From assembly GCA_038528235.1 (NCBI GenBank), contig JBCBEX010000009.1, positions 1 through 64,000 on the forward strand: DNA of 64,000 bases, in the 5' to 3' direction. The notes below the pieces were generated by a model. It did not search any database and was not told the DNA's origin. It worked only from the letters and a program-made list of their open reading frames with translations. The first letter of the stretch is position 1, and each line of letters starts with the position of its first letter. Shown here in pieces: positions 40,433-48,685 of this stretch. This DNA is from JBCBEX01 sp038528235. GTDB taxonomy: Bacteria > Bacteroidota > Rhodothermia > Rhodothermales > Rubricoccaceae. Both the position numbers and the translations under genes were made by a program.

Positions 40433-43400
40433 ATGTCAGACGCCCTTCCCGTTCTGGTCGTCCCGGACGCCGACGATACTACCCGGCGCGTACTCAGCGC
40501 GCTCCGCGCTGCCGCGCTCGCCGAGGCCCCGTTGCCTGCCGATGCAACCCTGCCCGACTTGTTGCTGCGGTGGGACCGGCCCGCGGCGCTCCGTCTCGGT
40601 CCGTCGGCAACACCCGTGCGCGGCGCCGATGGGCGCGTCCTCTTCGTTGAGGGGACACTGACCGAATCGGCCGGGGAAGACAGCGCAGCGGAAGCAGAAC
40701 ACGAAGGCACCCCCGAGCCTCAGCCAGAGCCCTCAGACCAGTCGCTGGTGTCGGCGCTTCTCGCCTACGCCGAGGCAGCAGACCGCGCGGACACGCCCGC
40801 CGATGTCTGTGCCGCAGCAGTGATCGCGGCCGAGCAGATTCTCGGCGCGGAGCGCGTTGCCGTCGTGCGGATAGACGAATCAGGCCGACTCGTGCTCGGC
40901 GGCGCCTCGCGCGCCTTCGAGGCACCGCTCTATGCGCTGCTGTCCGATGCCAAGCGCTGGCGCGACTATGAAGTGCCCCGCCTTGCGTCTGCCGTGCCCC
41001 AGCTTGGCCAAAAATCGATCGCGCGGCTCCCCGAAACGCTCCGCCCGCTGTTCACGCACGCGCGCCACCAGGCCGCCCTCATCCTACCGATTTGGCACCG
41101 CAGCCAGCCCGTCGGCGCCGTGTGGGCGTTCTACGAGACGCCGCAGTCGTTCGGACTCCATGCGCGCCAGCGTGGCGGGCTGCTGGCCCACCATATGGCC
41201 ATCACTCTTGCCGACTCTGGCGCGCAGCAGCCCCCCGCGCCTGCGGAGGCAGCGCTCGACTCTGCCGAGATGGCTGAGGCGAGAGCGACGACCCCTGCCT
41301 TTGATAAGGGCCCTGCCTTCGACAAGGGGTCGAAGCCGTCAGAGCGGGTGATGTCTGAGGCTCCGCTGCCGCTAAAGGCGCTCGTAGGGCTGGCCACCGT
41401 GGCAGCCTACGGTATGGAATGCAGCGATGAGGGCACGTGGACCGTCGCATGGGCCACGAAGTCGTTTCGGAGGCTGCTCGGCGCAGCATCAGCGCGGGCG
41501 CTCTCGTTCGACGATGTGCTGGCTGTCGTCCATCCCAACGATGCCTCCGGCGTCCGGGCGGCGATAAACGAACTCGAACTAGACGCTCCAACTCGGTTTG
41601 ACCACCGCCTTGTGACGCCGCGCGGCGAGGCAAGATGGGTGCGCCAGGCCGTCGTGCGCCGCGAGGTCGAAGGCCGCGCTGAGGTCCTCGCCGTGTTGAT
41701 CGACATTGACCCGGACCGCGCTGCCCTCCGCCGGGCTGAACACGCGCTCGCCCAGGCACGGCACCGAGCCAGCACCAGCGTGCTACCGACGCTCAGCGAG
41801 TCGCTGCGCGCTCCGATCGCAGCCATCGTTGACCAGGCGCAACGTCTCAGCCAGCCCGGTCCGTTCCGGGACAACGAGCGGCTCCAGGTTGCCCAAGCCA
41901 TCGCCGAGCAAGGGCGCGTGCTGTCGTCGTCGCTGAACCTGATGGTGGACCTTGCCCGCATCGAAGCAGGGGACGTTGACCTGGTGCGTGCAGACTTAGA
42001 CTACCACGAGGCGGTGGGACGCGTCTTCGAGGTGCTCAGCCCGCTCGCGGCGCGGAAGGGGCTCACCATCAAAGCACAGCGCGGCACTACCCGACCTGTC
42101 GTACACCAGGATGCCCATGCGCTCAGCCGCGTGCTGCACCACGTCGTCTCGATGGCGATCAAGGAAGCTCCGGCCGGTACGCTCCGCGTACGCACCGACG
42201 AGAGAGCCGGCATGGTAAGCCTCACCTTCCGGAGTGAGGCGATCCCGCAACCCGGGGCGGCACCCATGCCCGACCACGCGCTGACGAGCCCTCTAAACGG
42301 CCTCGTGGCCGAGCGGCTGCTCGCGCTTATGGGTGGCCGGTTGCACCGCGAAGCCACCGCAAACGCCTCGTACTATCTCCGTCTCGACGTGCCGCTCGTC
42401 GAGCGAGCAACGGAGGCTGAGGATGAAGAGGCGGCGGCCCACATCGTCGCTCCAGCAGCTTCCCCGGTCACGGTTGAAGAGCAGCCGGTCTCTGTCGAAG
42501 AGCAGCACGACCAGGCGTCCCAGATCCGGAAAACCGAGGGCTCAGCGCCGGGGGGCACCGCTCCTGAGCGTGAGATTCCTCAGCCAGTCCTGACAGCGTT
42601 GGCCACGTCGGAGTCCGATCCCCTAGAAGCTGAAAAGGCGGAGCCTACCGTGCTGGAGACGACGCCCTCCCCGCTCTCTGAAGAGGCGGCGGTGGCTCCC
42701 AGCGCAGTGGATGCCGAGCCTGAGACGAGCGATGTTCCACGTTTCGGTGCCGAGGTACCGCCGACGGAGCCGTCGGGCCAGGAGGAGGAGCCGCTCCGGA
42801 GCATGCCGCACCGCCAGCACGCGTCTCTGGAGGCGGCAGCCAACGCACTCATGCTGTTCGATCCGTTCGACGAGGAACTCGCCGACGTGGATGATGAGCC
42901 GGCCGACGTAGACACGAAGCCTGTCAGCACCGACACAACGCCTACCAATACGAACGACAAGTCCACAGCCGAGGACGAGCAGCGCATAGATGCCACAAAG
43001 GACTTCCGTGGCCCTTCAGTCGCAATCGATAGCGATGTAGAGCAGGTGGCTACAGGGAGGCCATACGCGCGCACGGAGGTCACGCTGCCTGTTGGTGTGA
43101 AGCTGCCCTATTCAGAGCATCCGCCTCGCAAAGTGGCTACGCCGATAGCCCGCACGACGGACTTGGCGCTTGACACCGCGCTCGACGCGTTTGCCGGTGT
43201 GGAGGTAGAGCCGCCGGTCGCCGAGCCACCGATGGCTGAGGAGCCCGACACCGAGGACGCAACTCCGCGCCCCCGCGTGCTGGTGGTGGAGGACAACCCA
43301 GAGACCCGGCTCCTGCTCGAACGCCTCATCGCCCGCGAGTTTGACGTGGTGGCTGTCGATTCGCCGCGCGCCACGCTGGATGCGCTCACACGCTATCCCT

Positions 43401-43648
43401 TCGACGCCCTCGTGCTCGACATCAACCTCGGCGGGCGCGAGACGGGCATCGACGTGCTGCGCATTGCACGATCCCTCGACGGCTATGCAGACGCATTCGC
43501 CATGGCTGTGACGGCCTACGGCGAGGAGGTCGACCGTGACCGCTTCCTCACGGCAGGCTTCCAGGCCTACGTTCAGAAGCCGTTTGAGCCGCACCGCATC
43601 TTGGAACCGCTCCGCGCAGCCATCGCAGCGAAGCGAGGCGCCGCCTAA
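40433..43648 (+). CDS. GAF-PAS-pseudo-histidine-kinase-receiver hybrid protein
   Basis: A 1071-residue cytoplasmic signalling protein. Domains by rough residue number: acidic N-terminal segment (1-105), GAF (106-261), PAS (320-430), a dimerisation helix pair (445-510), a degenerate ATPase-like domain (521-654), a low-complexity acidic and Pro-rich linker (655-945) and a receiver domain (946-1071). The H-box reads SESLRAPIAAI near residue 457, so the phosphorylatable His is replaced (Ser-His-Glu becomes Ser-Glu-Ser). The N-box is HHVVSMAIKEAP and the glycine-rich ATP lid is missing. By contrast the receiver is intact: VVEDNPETR, the acceptor Asp in LVLDINLGG, and Lys in VQKPF. It is likely a scaffold or sensor rather than a kinase. 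Confidence 0.87.
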   Translation: MSDALPVLVVPDADDTTRRVLSALRAAALAEAPLPADATLPDLLLRWDRPAALRLGPSATPVRGADGRVLFVEGTLTESAGEDSAAEAEHEGTPEPQPEPSDQSLVSALLAYAEAADRADTPADVCAAAVIAAEQILGAERVAVVRIDESGRLVLGGASRAFEAPLYALLSDAKRWRDYEVPRLASAVPQLGQKSIARLPETLRPLFTHARHQAALILPIWHRSQPVGAVWAFYETPQSFGLHARQRGGLLAHHMAITLADSGAQQPPAPAEAALDSAEMAEARATTPAFDKGPAFDKGSKPSERVMSEAPLPLKALVGLATVAAYGMECSDEGTWTVAWATKSFRRLLGAASARALSFDDVLAVVHPNDASGVRAAINELELDAPTRFDHRLVTPRGEARWVRQAVVRREVEGRAEVLAVLIDIDPDRAALRRAEHALAQARHRASTSVLPTLSESLRAPIAAIVDQAQRLSQPGPFRDNERLQVAQAIAEQGRVLSSSLNLMVDLARIEAGDVDLVRADLDYHEAVGRVFEVLSPLAARKGLTIKAQRGTTRPVVHQDAHALSRVLHHVVSMAIKEAPAGTLRVRTDERAGMVSLTFRSEAIPQPGAAPMPDHALTSPLNGLVAERLLALMGGRLHREATANASYYLRLDVPLVERATEAEDEEAAAHIVAPAASPVTVEEQPVSVEEQHDQASQIRKTEGSAPGGTAPEREIPQPVLTALATSESDPLEAEKAEPTVLETTPSPLSEEAAVAPSAVDAEPETSDVPRFGAEVPPTEPSGQEEEPLRSMPHRQHASLEAAANALMLFDPFDEELADVDDEPADVDTKPVSTDTTPTNTNDKSTAEDEQRIDATKDFRGPSVAIDSDVEQVATGRPYARTEVTLPVGVKLPYSEHPPRKVATPIARTTDLALDTALDAFAGVEVEPPVAEPPMAEEPDTEDATPRPRVLVVEDNPETRLLLERLIAREFDVVAVDSPRATLDALTRYPFDALVLDINLGGRETGIDVLRIARSLDGYADAFAMAVTAYGEEVDRDRFLTAGFQAYVQKPFEPHRILEPLRAAIAAKRGAA

Positions 43649-43660
43649 ACCGGCATAGTC

Positions 43661-44194
43661 CTAGTCGCGCACGCCGAAGATCGTGTCCACGTCCAGCGCT
43701 TCGAGCGGCTGGCCGTCCACATGGACGGGCACGTGATGGGCCTCGGCGTACTCGACGATGCGGTGGCTCAGCGTGGCAAAGGCGGGGTAGGAGTGGGGAA
43801 TCTTCAGCACAGTCGGGAGCGGCTTCTCGCTAGGCTCGCCGACCAGCAGCAGCCCTTCGGCGTCCAGTTCCACACGGGCCACGTCGGTCCAAGCGAGCTC
43901 CAGCGTGCGCCGCGCGAAGTCGTAGCCGATGACGCGCCGCATCGAGAGCTTGACGCACCACACGACGCAGCGCTGGTGCAGATAGTCCAGCGCAGCCCAC
44001 CCGAGGGCCGCGGCCAAGACCGCCGCCATGAGGCTAGCCCACACCAGGCCGTAGTCGAAATGGAGCACGACGAGCGGGGCAAACGAGACCACGGCGCCCG
44101 CCAGCAGCGACGTGCCGATGGTCAGCCGGCCCACGCGCTCGCGGGTCTGCACGAGCGCCTGCTCGTTGTCGAAGACCTCGTACCAGTCCGGCAT
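43661..44194 (-). CDS. Hypothetical membrane protein (PH-like cytoplasmic domain)
   Basis: A 177-residue protein with two membrane helices (about residues 28-46 and 50-70: SLLAGAVVSFAPLVVLHF and LMAAVLAAALGWAALDYL). A soluble domain follows whose strand pattern (VIGYDFARRTLELAWTDVARVEL) resembles bacterial PH-like or DUF domains. No family can be named with confidence. It is convergent with the signalling protein gene (12-bp gap), and the second miniature element lies upstream. Confidence 0.6.
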   Translation of the reverse strand: MPDWYEVFDNEQALVQTRERVGRLTIGTSLLAGAVVSFAPLVVLHFDYGLVWASLMAAVLAAALGWAALDYLHQRCVVWCVKLSMRRVIGYDFARRTLELAWTDVARVELDAEGLLLVGEPSEKPLPTVLKIPHSYPAFATLSHRIVEYAEAHHVPVHVDGQPLEALDVDTIFGVRD

Positions 44195-44244
44195 GGCAGG
44201 GGCGGCTGAGTGGGTAGGCGGCTGCGGTGAACGTGCGGAGCATA

Positions 44245-44405
44245 GAAACTGTTTGGTAAGGGAGGATCAGGGCGAAAGCGAGCGAGACGGCCGCCCTCAA
44301 GGCGCGTGAAGCGGGCGATGCGGCAGCATCGGCGATGCAGCGCAACGCAGAAGGCGGTCAGTCGCAGCCGCTTACAGCCCATCAGTGCTCTTGCCAAACA
44401 GTTTC
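44245..44405. mobile_element. Miniature inverted-repeat element 2 (same core as element 1, different ends)
   Basis: Ends 44245-44260 and 44390-44405 are inverted repeats at 15 of 16 positions, unlike the ends of element 1. The core 44299-44348 matches 445-494 of element 1 at 44 of 50 positions, including an exact run of 23 at its right side. A shorter hairpin occurs in the same place (6 bp, 44316-44321 with 44326-44331, loop GGCA). No target duplication was recognised. It occupies most of the 318-bp gap between the membrane-protein gene and ltaE; no coding capacity. Confidence 0.75.
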
Positions 44406-44512
44406 GTAATAGGTAGGCCTGGCTTCCTGAAAGGTTCACCCCGGCGCCGAATTTGCCCTGTCGCTTGCCAGGACCCAGGCGCTCAGCCAACGCTTAGGAA
44501 CTCCGCCAACGC

Positions 44513-45544
44513 TTAGGCAGCCAGCGCGCGGTTCACGGCTTGCAGGGCGTCGCAGGCCAGGTCCACATCGGCGTCGCTGAGGTCCCGGTGGAACGTGGCG
44601 CGGATGGTGCGTGGGCCGAACGCCACCATATGGATACCGTGCTCCTCAAGCTGAGCCAGGGCCGTCGCAGCGTCGCAGGGCACCGTGTCGAAGAGCACGA
44701 TGTTCGTCTCGACGGTCGCCAGGTCGATGTCAAAGCTGGGGAGGGCGGCTACCGTTTCAGCCAGGCGCAGCGCACGGGCATGGTCGAGCGCGAGGTCGTC
44801 GAGGTGATGGTCGAGCGCATGGAGCCCGGCCGCGGCAAGGAGGCCAATCTGCCGCATGCCGCCGCCGAGCCGCTTGCGGATGCGCCGGGCCTCACGCATG
44901 GTAGCGGCGCTGCCTGCCAGCACCGACCCGACCGGCGCGCCTAGCCCTTTCGAGAGGCACACGTTGACCGTGTCGAAGGGCGCGGCCCACGTTGCCGCAG
45001 CGATGCCGGTCGCGGCGACGGCATTCCACAGCCGCGCGCCGTCGAGGTGCAAGGCGAGGTCGTGTTCGCGTGCCGTCTGTGCCGTGGCATGGAGTAGATC
45101 GAGCGGGAAGACGCGGCCGCCAGCCTTGTTGACCGTGTTTTCGAGGCAGAGCAGGGTGGTGCGCGGCTCCCAGTCGTAGGTGCCGCGCACCGCCGCCGTC
45201 ACGTCGTCCGGTGTCACGAAGCCGCGCGGGTCGCCGACGGGCTTGAGCTGCACGCCGGAAAGCGCAGCGGGCGCGCCGGACTCGTAGTGGTAGAGGTGGC
45301 TGCGTTCCGCCACGATCACCTCGTCGGCCTGGCGCGTGTGGAGGTGCAGCGCGATCTGGTTGCCCATCACGCCCGACGGCACGAACACGGCCGCCTCTTT
45401 GCCGAGCAACGTGGCGATGCGCGCTTCCAAACGCGCCCCAGTCGGGTCCTCGCCAAACACGTCGTCGCCGACCTCGGCGGTGGCCATCGCCTCTCGCATC
45501 GCGGGCGTAGGCTTTGTCACCGTGTCACTGCGCAGGTCGATCAT
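44513..45544 (-). CDS. ltaE: Low-specificity L-threonine aldolase
   Basis: A pyridoxal-phosphate enzyme that splits threonine or allo-threonine into glycine and acetaldehyde. The 343 residues show IDLRSDTVTKPT at the N terminus, GDDVFGEDPT, PSGVMGNQIAL, LHLDGARLWNA, and the PLP Lys region VNVCLSKGLGAPVGS. Length is normal. It starts at ATG 45544, 33 bp after mtgA stops, same strand. A second miniature element lies just downstream of its stop. Confidence 0.94.
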   Translation of the reverse strand: MIDLRSDTVTKPTPAMREAMATAEVGDDVFGEDPTGARLEARIATLLGKEAAVFVPSGVMGNQIALHLHTRQADEVIVAERSHLYHYESGAPAALSGVQLKPVGDPRGFVTPDDVTAAVRGTYDWEPRTTLLCLENTVNKAGGRVFPLDLLHATAQTAREHDLALHLDGARLWNAVAATGIAAATWAAPFDTVNVCLSKGLGAPVGSVLAGSAATMREARRIRKRLGGGMRQIGLLAAAGLHALDHHLDDLALDHARALRLAETVAALPSFDIDLATVETNIVLFDTVPCDAATALAQLEEHGIHMVAFGPRTIRATFHRDLSDADVDLACDALQAVNRALAA

Positions 45545-45576
45545 GAGGAGGGCACGCTGGTGTGCTTTAGGCTGCT

Positions 45577-46284
45577 CTAATACCCCAACTGCCACATGCG
45601 GCGGAGGATGAACTGCGCCGTCCGGTCGGCCGCGTGGGGCCGGCGCGTACGTGGGGCGGGAATGATCGCGGCGAGGCGTGCGGCCTGGTTGCGCGAGAGT
45701 TGCGCCGCCGTCAAGCCGTAGTGCACCTGCGCAGCAGCCTCCGCGCCGAACACTCCGTCGGGGCCCCACTCGATGCTGTTGAGGTAGAGTTCCAAGATGC
45801 GCTCTTTGGGCAACAGCAGTTCGATGACCACAGCGAGCGGCACCTCGGCCGCCTTGCGGAGCCACGACCGATCCGTGGTGAGGAACAGGTTCTTCGCGAG
45901 CTGCTGGGTGATCGTCGAGGCGCCCCGCAGGCGACCGCCGCGCGCAGCTTCCTCGCGAGCCTTGCCGATTTCTACCCAGTCGAAGCCGTGGTGCTGATAG
46001 AACCGCGCGTCCTCCGAGGCCACAACGGCGCGCTCCAACTGATCCGAAATCTCGGCGAGCGGGACGATGTCGCGGCGGTAATCGTATGCGCCGTCGGTGC
46101 TCCACGACGCCACCCAGCGCTCAAGGTGCACCGTCGTGAACGGCGGGTCGACGACGCGGTAGGCGGCGATGAGGAGCGTGCAGGCCAGGAAGTAGCCCGC
46201 AACGAGCCACACCACCAGGCGGACGCTGCGTCCGAGCCAGCGCCGGAGCGGCGATGCAGAGCGAGGGGCGTCGGCGTCGGGCAT
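45577..46284 (-). CDS. mtgA: Monofunctional biosynthetic peptidoglycan transglycosylase
   Basis: Polymerises lipid II glycan strands in the periplasm. A 235-residue membrane protein with one N-terminal helix (VRLVVWLVAGYFLACTLLIA) and a glycosyltransferase-51 domain. Motifs are EDARFYQHHGFDW (with catalytic Glu), GASTITQQLAKNLFL, and KERILELYLNSIEWG. Length matches MtgA. It is followed by ltaE and preceded by greA in the same direction. Confidence 0.94.
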   Translation of the reverse strand: MPDADAPRSASPLRRWLGRSVRLVVWLVAGYFLACTLLIAAYRVVDPPFTTVHLERWVASWSTDGAYDYRRDIVPLAEISDQLERAVVASEDARFYQHHGFDWVEIGKAREEAARGGRLRGASTITQQLAKNLFLTTDRSWLRKAAEVPLAVVIELLLPKERILELYLNSIEWGPDGVFGAEAAAQVHYGLTAAQLSRNQAARLAAIIPAPRTRRPHAADRTAQFILRRMWQLGY

Positions 46285-46308
46285 TGGGGTGAAAGCAGGG
46301 GGGCGCGA

Positions 46309-46782
46309 CTACCGGCTGATGTCGAGCACTTCGAGCTGCACCTTGCCCGCGGGGACCTTCACTTCCACCACATCGCCCACCTCAGTGCCGAGCAGGGCTT
46401 TGCCGATGGGGCTCGTGACGGAAATTTTCTTCTGCGCCATGTTGGCCTCGCGTGCCGAGACGAGTGTGTAGATGGCCTCGACCTTCGCCTTGACGTTCTT
46501 CACGCGCACCTTCGAGAGGATGCGCGCCTTCGAGGTGTCGACGTCGCTCTCGTCCACCACGCGGGCGTTGGCGAGCGTGTTCTCGAGCTGCACAATGCGG
46601 GCTTCCAGGTGGCCCTGCGCCTCTTTGGCGGCGTCGTACTCCGCATTTTCTGAGAGGTCACCCTGGGCCCGCGCCTCCGCGATCGCCTGCGCGATTTCCT
46701 GACGCTCGACGGTGCGGGCGCGTTGTAGCTCGGCCTTCAGGTCATCGAGGCCTTCCTGGGTCAGATAGACGGTGTTCGACAT
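46309..46782 (-). CDS. greA: Transcription elongation factor GreA
   Basis: Rescues stalled RNA polymerase by stimulating transcript cleavage. The 157 residues have the N-terminal coiled coil with the catalytic tip (ARAQGDLSENAEYDAAKEAQ, two acidic residues) and the C-terminal domain SPIGKALLGTEVGDVVEVKVP. ATG 46782 gives the canonical start SNTVYLTQEGLDDLKAEL. The longer frame upstream includes terminator DNA and is discarded. Confidence 0.97.
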   Translation of the reverse strand: MSNTVYLTQEGLDDLKAELQRARTVERQEIAQAIAEARAQGDLSENAEYDAAKEAQGHLEARIVQLENTLANARVVDESDVDTSKARILSKVRVKNVKAKVEAIYTLVSAREANMAQKKISVTSPIGKALLGTEVGDVVEVKVPAGKVQLEVLDISR

Positions 46783-46858
46783 GGGTGTGGGAGTTGCTGG
46801 CGACGGGGGAGCGAGACGAGGGCGGCGCCTTCGGGGGCGCTGCGATCGGTCGGGCACC

Positions 46859-46900
46859 AAAAAACAAGAACGCCACGCCCCGGTAGACCGGGATGCGGCG
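46859..46900 (-). terminator. Rho-independent terminator after the NlpC/P60 lipoprotein gene
   Basis: A long stem formed by 46871-46883 and 46888-46900 (13 positions, mostly GC pairs with wobble pairs and one mismatch) around a short loop. On the minus strand it is followed by TTCTTG and then six T residues (46864-46859). It separates the NlpC/P60 gene from greA. Confidence 0.75.
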
Positions 46901-46959
46901 AACTGCTTCACAATATACGTCCGCAAGCCCCGCCGGTTCGCCAGTGGGCCTGAGTGACG

Positions 46960-47595
46960 CTACCATCCGGGGCGGAGAGCAGGGGAAGTCGGGCGCACAG
47001 GGACGGGCGACACAGGGACGTCAGGTGCCTCAGCGACGACGGGCTGCAGCGTCCCGAAGCGGGGCAGCACGCGCCTCGCGGTCCAGTACTTCCGGGTGTA
47101 GTACCCTTCGAGTGACGAGACGGTAACGCCCTGGCTGCTGGACGCGTGCACGAACATGCCGTCGCGGAGATAGACGCCCACGTGGTTGCGGCGGCGGCCG
47201 GTCTTGAAGAAGATGAGGTCGCCGGTCTGGAACTCGCCCCAGGCGACCTCTTGGCCGACAAGCACCTGGGTATGCGTGGTGCGCGGGAGCGGTACGCTGA
47301 ACGTCTCCTGGTAGAGCGCGCGCACGAACGCCGAGCAGTCGATGCCGTTGCGGGTGGTGCCGCCCCATTTGTAGGGCACGCCCATCCAGCGGTCGGCGGT
47401 GCTGCGGAGGCGGACTTCCGTCTCGGCCTCCGTGTGCGGAGCCTCGGCGGTGGGGACGAGGGGCGTCAGCGGCGCGTCGAGACGGGCGCTCCCTGCGCAG
47501 CCAGCCCACAGCCCAAAGGCTAGCAGCAGCGCACAGAAACGCACCGTCCGCGAGGCGACGTGTACGCACGCCCGGTCGGCGTACAGTCGGATCAT
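46960..47595 (-). CDS. NlpC/P60-family cell-wall endopeptidase lipoprotein
   Basis: A 211-residue lipoprotein (LAFGLWAGC lipobox) with an NlpC/P60 cysteine peptidase domain. It contains GTTRNGIDCSAFV with the catalytic Cys, then RRNHVGVYL with the catalytic His, and MFVHASSSQG with the third polar residue. It probably cleaves peptide stems of peptidoglycan. The C-terminal tail is Pro-rich. I use ATG 47595; the upstream in-frame start would put 20 polar residues before the signal. It is divergent from the YtxH-like gene. Confidence 0.9.
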   Translation of the reverse strand: MIRLYADRACVHVASRTVRFCALLLAFGLWAGCAGSARLDAPLTPLVPTAEAPHTEAETEVRLRSTADRWMGVPYKWGGTTRNGIDCSAFVRALYQETFSVPLPRTTHTQVLVGQEVAWGEFQTGDLIFFKTGRRRNHVGVYLRDGMFVHASSSQGVTVSSLEGYYTRKYWTARRVLPRFGTLQPVVAEAPDVPVSPVPVRPTSPALRPGW

Positions 47596-47768
47596 CGGAG
47601 ATGTGAAATGAGTGTGGCGGGTGCAAGATACGGCAATTCTTGTCGAAACAAGCACAGATCATACCGGGACGCGCTCAGAGCCCACTAGCTACGGAACCGC
47701 CCTGGACAGGCGCGAATTCCTGAACCCGACCATGCCGACGCTCCCCGTCTCAACCTCCACGCTGCCGC

Positions 47769-48098
47769 ATGCTCCGGTTCTCCCGCCCCACACCCGTCCC
47801 CCGCGCCTCCCGGCTCGAACGGCTCGTGGTAGCCGGCCTCGCTTTCGCTAGCGGCCTCTGCTTTGGGATGTTGCTGGCGCCTCGCTCGGGGGCCGATACC
47901 CGCGAGCGTATCGGGGAGCAGGCGCGCACCGCCTCGACGTGGCTCGAAGACCAGGCGCGTGCCGTGGCTGAGCCCACCGCCGACGCCCTCCGTGAGACGA
48001 CCGAGGCCGCGCGCCGCCGCTACATCCCGCTCGCCGGGAGCGAGTGGGACCTGGTCGACGGCCGCGCTATCATGGCCGACGTCCAGCGGAGCCGCTAG
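47769..48098 (+). CDS. YtxH-domain protein (small membrane protein)
   Basis: A 109-residue protein with one N-terminal membrane helix (LVVAGLAFASGLCFGMLLAP). The immediate APRSGADTRERIGEQAR segment that follows is the hallmark of YtxH/general stress proteins. A helical C-terminal part makes up the rest. Members are linked with stress responses, and the mechanism is unknown. It precedes the bacilliredoxin gene by 35 bp, so the two may be co-expressed. Confidence 0.8.
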   Translation: MLRFSRPTPVPRASRLERLVVAGLAFASGLCFGMLLAPRSGADTRERIGEQARTASTWLEDQARAVAEPTADALRETTEAARRRYIPLAGSEWDLVDGRAIMADVQRSR

Positions 48099-48133
48099 CC
48101 CCCAGCTTTCTCCAACCCTGACCGATCCAACCC

Positions 48134-48655
48134 ATGCCGTACCCTGAAGCCCTCGTTGCGCCGATGCGCGCAGAACTGACCCGCCTCGGCGTCAACGAAC
48201 TCCGCTCCGCCGATGAGGTGGACGCGCTCTTCGACGCGCCAGACGGCACCACGCTGGCCGTCGTCAACTCGGTGTGCGGGTGCGCCGCGGCCAACGCCCG
48301 CCCTGCCGTCGCGCTCGTGAGCCAGGCGCCGATCCCGCAGCCGGACCGCATGGTGACGGTCTTCGCGGGGCAGGACCTCGACGCTACGGCGCGCCTCCGC
48401 GAGCACCTCGCGGGCATCCCGCCGTCCTCCCCGTCGATGTTCTTGCTGGTGGACGGCGATCCCGTCTTCGCCGTCGAACGTCGCCACATCGAAGGGCGCA
48501 GCGCCTCGGCGATCGCTCAGGACCTCGCGCAAGCCTACCAGAAGTTCTGCGGCGGCGACGCCGAGGGCGACGGCGCCACCGAGCGCCCCGAAGTCAGCGA
48601 GGCCCCGAACCAGCGCGGCGACCTGCCCTCGACGTTCAAGTCGATTCTGTCCTAG
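48134..48655 (+). CDS. BrxA/BrxB-type bacilliredoxin
   Basis: A 173-residue thioredoxin-fold protein of the bacilliredoxin (DUF1094/YphP) family. The CGC active site is at residues 48-50 (VVNSVCGCAAANARPA). Known members remove bacillithiol from proteins or act as thiol-disulfide isomerases. Compared with the usual 145 residues it has a C-terminal extension that is Gly/Glu/Pro-rich and probably disordered. Its presence is consistent with bacillithiol use in this organism, an inference. Confidence 0.93.
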   Translation: MPYPEALVAPMRAELTRLGVNELRSADEVDALFDAPDGTTLAVVNSVCGCAAANARPAVALVSQAPIPQPDRMVTVFAGQDLDATARLREHLAGIPPSSPSMFLLVDGDPVFAVERRHIEGRSASAIAQDLAQAYQKFCGGDAEGDGATERPEVSEAPNQRGDLPSTFKSILS

Positions 48656-48685
48656 CGGTCGCTTCCGTAGCGACTCCGCTCCGAC

